Source: JAUVIB01 sp964424545 (GTDB taxonomy: Bacteria; Calditrichota; Calditrichia; Calditrichales; Calditrichaceae). From it: a stretch of DNA of 21,615 nt. The position numbers and the translations under genes were made by a program. Position 1 is the stretch's first letter; the number at the start of each line of letters is the position of its first letter. The DNA lies in NCBI GenBank assembly GCA_964424545.1, contig CAYRJN010000048.1:1-21615 (forward strand), in the 5' to 3' direction. Shown here one piece after another: positions 1 through 6,966 of the stretch. The notes under the pieces are model-generated. The model saw only the letters and a list, made by a program, of their open reading frames with translations, was not told the origin of the DNA and searched no databases.

Positions 1-10
1 TTTTTATTTA

Positions 11-258
11 TTTTTGTATTATTCTCAATTTTGAAATTATACATCGTTCACATAGACAGTATTTTAGATTCTCCGATTTATCTGAGAATGACAATGGCGG
101 ACTTTTTTGTTTCCGTTTCTACATTCTCCTCCTCCTTGTCATTCCCGATCCCGTATTGACGGGACGGGAATCTAAATCTTGCTATTGTCTACATTCGGAT
201 TCCTTCTTTCGAAGGTACGTTGACGATTCTACCCGTACTTTTTTCATTAATCACTTTG
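11..258. repeat. Composite REP-like palindromic repeat, copy 1
   Basis: About 250 bases that recur at 9966-10217 with roughly 85-90% identity by eye. The element carries three hairpins. Module A (about 65-93) pairs ATTCTC with GAGAAT. Module B (141-171) is a 13-bp stem with a single bulge, ATTCCCGATCCCGT against ACGGGACGGGAAT. Module C (202-215) pairs CCTTC with GAAGG. A and B share outer ends of the form AGATTC...GAATGACA in opposite orientations, as in paired REP elements. In this copy module C has lost the GAATGACA end that copy 2 keeps. There is no coding capacity, and the small frames across it are not genes. The left edge is uncertain because it lies close to the window start. Confidence 0.8.
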
Positions 259-398
259 CGTAGCTATGTTCTTAATTTTGTCGTTTTCCCGAGCTCCTCG
301 GTAATAAATCTTAAAAGTGAAATACGGCTTAAATCGCCTACTTTAAGCGTATACTTTAGTTTTAAGATTTCTCCACTCCATAGCGATAAAAAACACCG
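259..398. other. Non-coding proB 3' flank with small stem-loops
   Basis: Between the repeat and the proB stop there is no convincing gene. Two short inverted repeats are visible. One at 324-350 pairs ACGGCTTAAA with TTTAAGCGT (one bulged base, 8-base loop). The other at 380-402 pairs ATAGCG with CGCTAT and overlaps the proB stop codon. Neither is followed by a clear T-run in the proB direction, so they may be weak 3' end structures and not canonical terminators. No proA follows proB within the window. Confidence 0.35.
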
Positions 399-1544
399 CT
401 ATTCAATTACAATCAAATTATCCCGATGAATCACTTCATCGTAATTATCGTGACCAAGAATATTTTTAATTGCGGAACTCTTTTTTCCCTGTATACGACG
501 GATTTCGGATGCGGAGAAAGAGACCAGACCTTTGGCAATGGTTTTACCCGCCGTATTTTTTATTTTTACGAGCGAACCTTTATCGAAATTGCCTTCCACC
601 GTAAGGATACCGATGGGCAATAAACTGTAATTTTGCTCGGCCACCGCCTTTTCCGCTCCGGAATCGACAACGATTATACCGCTCGCTCGATGGAAAAAGG
701 CGATCCAGCGTTTACGCCGCTTTATTTTCGATAAAGCGGATTTTTTTTTCGATACAATCAGCGTTCCGATATCGGCTCCGTTAATAATTTCCGGAATTAC
801 ATTTTCCGCATTACCGTCGGCAATAACAACGCTAACGCCCAAATCGGCCGCTAATTTTGCCGCTTGCAGTTTAGAACTCATACCGCCGAGCGAAAAATCG
901 CCGCTTTTGCCGTTAGCGATCTTCAACGTTTCTTCGGTAACGGCGTCAAGGAAAGGGATTCGACTGCTTTCATCCCCGAATTTTTCTTGCAAACCGTTTG
1001 CGGTGGTCAGCAGCATTAATAAATTGGCCTCAATCAAAATCGCCGTCAAAGCCGCCAATTGATCATTATCGCCAAAACGGATTTCATCAACCGAAACCAC
1101 GTCATTTTCATTGATAATCGGAATTATATTATGTTCCAGTAAGCGTAAAATCGTATTGCGGGCGTTCAAATGACGCGCCCGTTTGCGTAAATCGCCATGA
1201 GTTAACAAAACCTGCGCCGCCGTACAACCTTGAACGGAAAAGAGCCGTTCATAAAGCGTCATCAAACGCGTTTGCCCCACAGCCGCCGCCATCTGTAATT
1301 CGGGCAGCGCTTTAGGACGACTTTTTAACCCCAAAGCTTCTACGCCGGCCGCGATGGCGCCGGAGCTGACTAAAATAATTTTCTTACCCTGTCTATAGAG
1401 GCCGGCAATTTGCTTAACCAATCCGCCGATTTTAGCGCTATCAGGGTGCCCCGTTTCATCCACCAACACACGGCTGCCGACCTTTATTACGACAATCGTG
1501 CTCTCTTTTAAACGTTTTCGCCGTTCTATATTGGAAATTTTCAT
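399..1544 (-). CDS. proB: Glutamate 5-kinase (proline biosynthesis)
   Basis: Phosphorylates L-glutamate with ATP to gamma-glutamyl phosphate, the first step of proline synthesis, in the cytoplasm. The 381 residues match the long, PUA-containing form of the family. Residues 15-260 are the amino-acid kinase fold: IVVIKVGS near the N-terminus, VSSGAIAAG, INENDVVS, FGDNDQLAA (substrate and nucleotide contacts) and GGMSSKLQAA. Residues about 283-365 are the PUA domain typical of ProB. The usual LTDxxGLY segment reads LLTTANGL, a mild variation. The ATG at 1542-1544 puts the kinase motifs at the expected distance; no strong Shine-Dalgarno precedes it. Its usual partner proA is not adjacent; downstream lies repeat DNA. 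It is divergent from the peptidase gene at 1747, with 202 bases between them. Confidence 0.95.
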   Translation of the reverse strand: MKISNIERRKRLKESTIVVIKVGSRVLVDETGHPDSAKIGGLVKQIAGLYRQGKKIILVSSGAIAAGVEALGLKSRPKALPELQMAAAVGQTRLMTLYERLFSVQGCTAAQVLLTHGDLRKRARHLNARNTILRLLEHNIIPIINENDVVSVDEIRFGDNDQLAALTAILIEANLLMLLTTANGLQEKFGDESSRIPFLDAVTEETLKIANGKSGDFSLGGMSSKLQAAKLAADLGVSVVIADGNAENVIPEIINGADIGTLIVSKKKSALSKIKRRKRWIAFFHRASGIIVVDSGAEKAVAEQNYSLLPIGILTVEGNFDKGSLVKIKNTAGKTIAKGLVSFSASEIRRIQGKKSSAIKNILGHDNYDEVIHRDNLIVIE

Positions 1545-1682
1545 AGTTTTGGTACACCGAATTTATGGAAAGCCCGTATTTAATTAAATTTTATTAAAAA
1601 AGCAAAAGCATTTAATTTGCAAACGGTATTTTTATCTTTACGTTTCCTCTTCATTGTATAAGATGTCCGGCAAAATATTCTT

Positions 1683-1711
1683 TTGACATTTGGATTACGA
1701 ATAAGTATAAT
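1683..1711 (+). promoter_or_regulatory. Consensus sigma-70-type promoter for the S9 peptidase
   Basis: A perfect TTGACA (1683-1688) and a perfect TATAAT (1706-1711) are separated by 17 bases. Transcription would start near 1718, giving a leader of about 29 bases with GGAG at 1735-1738 just before the ATG at 1747. Position, spacing and orientation all suit the gene that follows. The match is striking in an organism whose other candidate promoters look Bacteroidota-like. Confidence 0.75.
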
Positions 1712-1746
1712 TCAGGATTGATACATAATATTACGGAGAAATTTCC

Positions 1747-3801
1747 ATGAAAATCACAATCCTTTTTTTACTTTTATTCGGGCCGCTTTTTGCTCAAAAA
1801 TCCGCTTTCCGATTAGATGATTTATACAAACTAAAAAATATCGCCGATCCGCAATTATCTCCGGACGGTAAAAGCGTTGCCTTTACCGTCACTTCCTACA
1901 ATATGTATAAAGGTGAACGTAATTCCGAAATATACCTAATAAATATAGACGGCGGCGGTTTGAAAAGAATGACTGTCGATTCCGCCGCAGATTTCCATCC
2001 CCGCTGGTCGCCCGACGGTAAAGAACTGCTCTTTATATCTACGAGGAAAAACGGCGTGCAAGCCTGGAAAATCCCGATTAACGGCGGAGAAGCCGTGCGG
2101 GTGAGTGATTTTAGCGGCGGCGTGAGCAATGTTGAATGGCTCGGGAAAAGCGGCGAAATTATTTTTTCAAGTCGTGTCTATCCCGAATGCGGCGCCGATG
2201 ATTCATGCAATAAAGCCATTAGAAAAAGCGTTGACAACGGCCCATTAAAAGCTCATCTCGCCGACAGTTTATTATATCGTCATTGGACAAACTATCGCGA
2301 CGGTAAATATTCGCATATCATCCGTTACAATCCGTCGTCCGGAACATACACGGATTTGACCCCCGGTTATAACGACGCGCCGGACATGTTCGGCAGTTTT
2401 GATGTTTCAGCGGACGGAAAATATTTGTGTTATGAATCCAACCGCCATAAAAATAAAGCGGAATCGACGGATAAAGACCTTTTTCTTGTCGATATTCAAA
2501 CGGGAAAAACCATAAATTTGACATCGGCCAATAAAGCCTATGACGGCGCCCCGAAATTTTCACCGGACGGCGCAAAAATCGCTTATATTACGCAGCGTAT
2601 ACCCGGCTTCGAATCCGCTTTAAAGAAGCTGGCCGTGTATGATTTGCAGAAAAAGAGCAGCCGCATTGTAAGCGCCGGCATCGATAATTGGGTTAATGAT
2701 TTTCAATGGGGATCGAACGGCGACGTCCTGTTTTTCACCATACATGAAAAAGGCCGTTTTCCCCTTTACGGCGTAAATTTGAAAACAGGAAAAATAAAAA
2801 AACAATTCAACGTCGGCACGATTGATAATTTTATCGTAAAGCCGGATTCCAAAACAATAATCATAACGCGCCGAAGCGTCGCCGAACCATCGGAACTTTT
2901 TTCCGTTACATTAAACGGTAAGTTACACCGTTTAACTTTTTTTAATAAAGCGATCGAAGAGAAAACGGATATCCGTCCCGCCGAAGAATTATGGATAAAA
3001 AGCGCCAACGGAGCGAAAATTCACACTTTTATAATCAAGCCGCATAATTTCGACCCTAATAAAAAATATCCCTTAATTATTAACGTGCACGGCGGTCCCC
3101 AATACCAATGGATGGATAGTTTTCGCGGCGATTGGCAGGTTTACCCCGGCGCCGGCTATATCGTAGCCTTTCCCAATCCGCACGGTTCCACCGGCTACGG
3201 ACAAAAATTTACCGACGCTATTTCAAAAGACTGGCAGGGCAAGGTTTACGAAGATGTTATGGCGGTTACGAATTACCTGGCCAAACTCGATTACGTTGAT
3301 GAAAATCGAATCGGCGCTATGGGCTGGTCCTACGGCGGATATTTTATGATGTGGTTAGAAGGACATAATCCCCGGAACACTTTTAAGGCCATTGTTTCCA
3401 TGATGGGGCTGTATGATTTACCTGCCTTTTACGGCGCTACGGAAGAACTATGGTTCCCCGAATGGGATTTGGGCGGCGCCCCGTGGAATTCGGATTTATA
3501 TGAGAAATATTCGCCACATAATTATACACAAAACTTTTCTACCCCCTGTCTTGTTATTACCGGCGAAAAAGATTACCGCGTGCCTTATACGCAGAGTTTG
3601 GAATTTTTTACCGCTTTACAAAAACGCGGCGTAGCTTCGCGTTTGATCGTTTTTACAAACGACGGACATTGGCCCGATTATGTTAGATCCATGCCCTTTT
3701 ATTACAACGCCCATCTCGATTGGTTCCATAAATATCTCGGCGGAAATAAAGCGCCCTATGATATGAAAAAGATGTTGCAAAACCGAGCATTCCGAAAATA
3801 A
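1747..3801 (+). CDS. Exported S9 family prolyl oligopeptidase / acylaminoacyl-type peptidase
   Basis: Serine peptidase of the DPP IV/acylaminoacyl-peptidase type, expected to cleave short peptides outside the cytoplasm. Residues 1-17 form a signal peptide (hydrophobic run ending FAQ). Residues 20-400 hold WD40-like/PD40 propeller blades with repeated SPDGK-type motifs (38, 88, 272). Residues 410-670 are the alpha/beta-hydrolase domain: HGGP at 448-451 (oxyanion region), GWSYGG with nucleophile Ser528, Asp609 in GEKDYRVP, and His641 in DGHWPD, so the triad is complete. Length of 684 is normal. A consensus promoter and a GGAG ribosome site precede it. The next gene starts 91 bases downstream on the same strand. 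Exact substrate preference cannot be read from sequence. Confidence 0.93.
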   Translation: MKITILFLLLFGPLFAQKSAFRLDDLYKLKNIADPQLSPDGKSVAFTVTSYNMYKGERNSEIYLINIDGGGLKRMTVDSAADFHPRWSPDGKELLFISTRKNGVQAWKIPINGGEAVRVSDFSGGVSNVEWLGKSGEIIFSSRVYPECGADDSCNKAIRKSVDNGPLKAHLADSLLYRHWTNYRDGKYSHIIRYNPSSGTYTDLTPGYNDAPDMFGSFDVSADGKYLCYESNRHKNKAESTDKDLFLVDIQTGKTINLTSANKAYDGAPKFSPDGAKIAYITQRIPGFESALKKLAVYDLQKKSSRIVSAGIDNWVNDFQWGSNGDVLFFTIHEKGRFPLYGVNLKTGKIKKQFNVGTIDNFIVKPDSKTIIITRRSVAEPSELFSVTLNGKLHRLTFFNKAIEEKTDIRPAEELWIKSANGAKIHTFIIKPHNFDPNKKYPLIINVHGGPQYQWMDSFRGDWQVYPGAGYIVAFPNPHGSTGYGQKFTDAISKDWQGKVYEDVMAVTNYLAKLDYVDENRIGAMGWSYGGYFMMWLEGHNPRNTFKAIVSMMGLYDLPAFYGATEELWFPEWDLGGAPWNSDLYEKYSPHNYTQNFSTPCLVITGEKDYRVPYTQSLEFFTALQKRGVASRLIVFTNDGHWPDYVRSMPFYYNAHLDWFHKYLGGNKAPYDMKKMLQNRAFRK

Positions 3802-3892
3802 AAGAACAGTCCGTTGAACGTAAAAGGTTTTTAAAACGCTTAAGCTTGTGAAATTGAGCGATGAAATTAAATAACAAATACGGGAGATAAAT

Positions 3893-4459
3893 ATGCTGAA
3901 TGATTTTTCAAAACCTGTTTTAAGCAAAGCGTTTCATTTTTATGCCAAAGCCCTGGCTTTCCCTTATGATGAAATGACTCATGAATTTCAATATCTGTTC
4001 AGAGAAATGGAAAAACAGTGCTTCAGCGAATTTGATCAGGCCATCACAAATAAGGTTTTGGATATCATTAATTTTTATCAAGGCGAAGAACAAATCGATT
4101 TACACGGCGAATACTCGCGGCTGTTTTCTTATGTGGGAAATGAAGAACCGCGCGTAGCAACCAATGTGATTAGCTATGACAGCTCCATTGATACGGACGA
4201 CCTTTACGACCGTTTTGAAGAGAGCGGTATTTTGTTTGACCTGACCGAAGATATCGATAATTTCCAAAATTTATTGGACTATTTTTCTTTTCTAATCGAA
4301 AACAGCGAAAATGACGACGAGATTATTGAATTTTATATACAATATATGAAACCGATTATGCCGCAGTTTTGCCAAAATCTAAACCGCACGACCACCTTAA
4401 ATTTTTACAAAGAATATTCACGCGCTTTGGCGGAGCTGTTAACATCCATCGAAAGTTAA
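3893..4459 (+). CDS. TorD/NarJ-like molecular chaperone (putative)
   Basis: A small acidic, all-helical protein of 188 residues that resembles the TorD/DmsD/NarJ family of cytoplasmic chaperones, which bind molybdo- and iron-sulphur enzymes during cofactor insertion. Supporting features: the N-terminal FYAKALAFPYDE segment (16-27, like the family's 'L-x-YP' start), the hallmark EYSRLF (73-78), a Y-x-x-x-G-I segment (105-113), an acidic DIDNFQNLLDYFSFL stretch (120-134) that fits NarJ's ELPDYLP region, and a C-terminal FYKEYSRAL (171-179). The family's usual P-rich ESVY stretch after the LF motif is poorly conserved. There is a good ribosome site (GGGAG, 3882-3886). No molybdoenzyme gene is in view. 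It ends 10 bases before the helicase-nuclease. The family assignment comes from motif pattern alone. Confidence 0.62.
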   Translation: MLNDFSKPVLSKAFHFYAKALAFPYDEMTHEFQYLFREMEKQCFSEFDQAITNKVLDIINFYQGEEQIDLHGEYSRLFSYVGNEEPRVATNVISYDSSIDTDDLYDRFEESGILFDLTEDIDNFQNLLDYFSFLIENSENDDEIIEFYIQYMKPIMPQFCQNLNRTTTLNFYKEYSRALAELLTSIES

Positions 4460-4469
4460 ATCCTGTAAA

Positions 4470-6872
4470 ATGGCCGTAAAAATAGAAGAAAAACATATCA
4501 CCCTTTCCGTCAGGGACCTGGTCGGTTACGGCGCGCGACGCCAAATTCTCTCCTCTTTCCCCATGCCGCAGCGGGGAATGCTGGGACAGCAGGCGCAGGC
4601 CAATGTGCAGCGGGAAAAAAGAACAAATCGGGGTCTGTTCCATACCGAATACGTCGTTAATCGCAGCTATCAATACGGGGGCTATCGTTTTACCGTTCAA
4701 GGCCGTATCGACGGCGTTTATAAATTTCAAAACCGCGTTGAAATCGAAGAGATCAAATCCGTCATTTTAAATAAAAAAGAATTCAAACTCTTAAATATAG
4801 AACATCATCCCGAATATATCCATCAAGCGCTTTTCTATGCCTATTTGCTGCAGGACGAATTACAAGGAATCGAAATCGGCGTTTATGTTATTCTTATAAA
4901 CCTGATCGATAATAAAAAACGGACATTTCCCATAAACTATGAACGGCAATATGTAGAGCGAATGCTTTTACAGAAATTCAACGCAATTATCGAAAACCAT
5001 CAAGAACGCCGCAAAAAAATCGCCGCAAGAGAAGAAGAGCTGAAAAGCATCCGCTTTACCCTTCCCGAAAAACGTCCCCAACAATTAAAAATGATGGAAA
5101 AAGTAGATTCAGTTTTGCACAGCCGACGTCGTTTGCTGGCATCTGCGCCCACCGGCTCGGGAAAAACGGCCGCCTCTCTCTTTCCCGCTCTAAAATATGC
5201 TTATCTGCACGATAAAAAAGTATTTTTTCTTACCTCCAAAACCACGCAGCAGCAAATCGTCGAGGAAACGGTGCGCTATTTAACGGATCAGGGAATGCGG
5301 ATTAACGCCCTGTTTTTACGCGCTTCCCGAAAAATGTGTCCCAACGAAATCCATTTTTGCCATGAAGCGTATTGCCCGTACGCCAAAGATTATAGAGAAC
5401 GGTTAAGCGATTCGGGGATTATTATCCGTCTGCTCGAGAACAGTATTCTTACGCCCGATCTTATTTATAACGCTGCGGCAGAATTGCAATTATGCCCTTT
5501 TGAAGTTTCACTCGATCTTAGTTTGCATGCGGACTTGGTGGTCGGCGATTATAATTATGTATTTGATCCGGCTGTATTTTTAAGGCGGCTTTTCGGCGCA
5601 AAAGATTACTCCGACTGGATTTTGATTATCGACGAAGCGCATAATCTTTATCAACGCGGATTGGATTACCTGTCGCCGTCCATTGAACGCGCTATGACGC
5701 AAAATCTGATTAAGTGGAATCGTAAAAAAAAGACGCCGATCTATAAAGAGCTTGTGGCGGCGCTCAAAGAAATTGAAAATCTATTCAAAAAAATATATGC
5801 GGAAGGCGAGATACATCATACGCATCAACAATATTATAAAATCGACTTAAATACAAGGGAATGGGACGACGTTTTTTCATTGTATGAGTCCGTCTTCTTA
5901 AAATATCTTATCCACAATATTAAAAAGAAAATTTTAATCATTGACGATCCGCTCGAAGATTTCTATTACCGACTCAGACGCTTCGTAAAGATTTCACATA
6001 TCCGCGACGCGGCTTTTGTTCCCTTTGTAAACGCGCAAGACGGCGGCATCTTGAAAATCCAATGCTGCGATCCCGCTAATTTTCTCGGTCAAAAGATGGA
6101 CTCGTTTCACAGCGTCATTGCTATGTCCGCAACGTTAGACCCCATCAATTTTTATGAAGAAACGCTCGGTTTTAAAAAGGAAGGTACCGATAAACTTATC
6201 CTTGATTCTCCTTTTCCCAGCGCTAACAGAAAAATCATTATAGCGCCCCACGTTTCAACGCGTTATAAAGACCGCCTGAAAAATTATCAGGAAATCGCCG
6301 CCATAATCAATAAAACAACGGCTGTCAAAAACGGCAATTATTTATGTTTTTTCCCCAGTTTCGAATTTTTGCAAAATGTAAATCTCTTTTTATCAAAGAG
6401 TCATTATAAAAAACTTATTCAGAAACCGGGGATGAGCGAAAAGGAAAAAGAAAAATTTTTATCGCTTTTAAAATTAGGTAATAATGATTATCTTTTACTA
6501 AGCGTTATCGGCGGTATTTTCTCCGAAGGCGTTGACTATATCGGTAAGATGGCTATCGGCGTTATTGTTATCAGCCCCGCTTTACCCAAAATCGACTTCG
6601 AACGGGAATTATTGCGCGACTATTATGAGCGCCATAAAAGCGCCGGTTTTGAATATGCCTATATCTACCCGGGAATGAATAAAGTGATTCAGTCCGCAGG
6701 CCGACTGATACGCTCGTTTGACGATAAGGGTATATTGTTATTGATAGGCAGTCGTTTTGCCGAAGAAAAATTTAATGAACTTTTTCCGGATTATTGGTAC
6801 AATAAAGAGGGAGATGTCGTTATTAGCGAGGATTATGAAAGCGTTTTGAATTCTTTTTGGAATAAAAGTTAA
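4470..6872 (+). CDS. XPD/DinG-type FeS helicase fused to N-terminal PD-(D/E)XK nuclease
   Basis: Rad3-related superfamily 2 DNA helicase (COG1199-like) with a RecB/Cas4-like nuclease at its N-terminus, probably for DNA repair or structured-DNA processing. Nuclease, about 10-170: Asp81 (GRID), Glu94-x-Lys96 (EIK) and the QxxxY motif Gln119-Tyr123. The RecB-family motif I His appears to be Gln in this region. Helicase: Walker A APTGSGKT (226-233); four cysteines fitting the XPD iron-sulphur domain (290, 297, 302, 342); DEAH 388-391; SAT 553-555; GGIFSEGVDY (681-690); QSAGRLIR (741-748). At 800 residues it is complete. The ATG at 4470 follows the upstream stop by 10 bases with no clear Shine-Dalgarno, suggesting coupled translation. 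The family assignment is firm; the cellular pathway is not known from the sequence. Confidence 0.9.
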   Translation: MAVKIEEKHITLSVRDLVGYGARRQILSSFPMPQRGMLGQQAQANVQREKRTNRGLFHTEYVVNRSYQYGGYRFTVQGRIDGVYKFQNRVEIEEIKSVILNKKEFKLLNIEHHPEYIHQALFYAYLLQDELQGIEIGVYVILINLIDNKKRTFPINYERQYVERMLLQKFNAIIENHQERRKKIAAREEELKSIRFTLPEKRPQQLKMMEKVDSVLHSRRRLLASAPTGSGKTAASLFPALKYAYLHDKKVFFLTSKTTQQQIVEETVRYLTDQGMRINALFLRASRKMCPNEIHFCHEAYCPYAKDYRERLSDSGIIIRLLENSILTPDLIYNAAAELQLCPFEVSLDLSLHADLVVGDYNYVFDPAVFLRRLFGAKDYSDWILIIDEAHNLYQRGLDYLSPSIERAMTQNLIKWNRKKKTPIYKELVAALKEIENLFKKIYAEGEIHHTHQQYYKIDLNTREWDDVFSLYESVFLKYLIHNIKKKILIIDDPLEDFYYRLRRFVKISHIRDAAFVPFVNAQDGGILKIQCCDPANFLGQKMDSFHSVIAMSATLDPINFYEETLGFKKEGTDKLILDSPFPSANRKIIIAPHVSTRYKDRLKNYQEIAAIINKTTAVKNGNYLCFFPSFEFLQNVNLFLSKSHYKKLIQKPGMSEKEKEKFLSLLKLGNNDYLLLSVIGGIFSEGVDYIGKMAIGVIVISPALPKIDFERELLRDYYERHKSAGFEYAYIYPGMNKVIQSAGRLIRSFDDKGILLLIGSRFAEEKFNELFPDYWYNKEGDVVISEDYESVLNSFWNKS

Positions 6873-6908
6873 AAAATTGATATTTTATGATTTATTGGGA
6901 ACATAGCG

Positions 6909-6939
6909 TTGTAAATTTGTTTAACAAAAATGATATGAT
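6909..6939 (+). promoter_or_regulatory. Possible promoter of the first hybrid kinase
   Basis: TTGTAA (6909-6914) and TATGAT (6934-6939) are 19 bases apart, in the 94-base gap before the ATG at 6967. The spacing is longer than ideal and the region is very AT-rich, so the match could be chance. Read-through from the helicase gene is equally possible. Confidence 0.3.
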
Positions 6940-6966
6940 TTAAACATTAATTTTCGGATTTTATAA

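Noticed and set aside
399..1544. proB as part of a proBA operon or a defence island
   Set aside because: No proA in view and nothing linking it to the neighbours; it is an ordinary housekeeping gene.
3616..3927. 103-codon minus-strand frame across the end of the S9 peptidase
   Set aside because: It is antisense to the conserved His-containing C-terminus and the start of the chaperone-like gene, with no features of its own.
4470..6872. Helicase-nuclease as a phage-defence system
   Set aside because: The domains would suit defence, but there are no companion defence genes, integrase or phage genes nearby; repair is the simpler reading.
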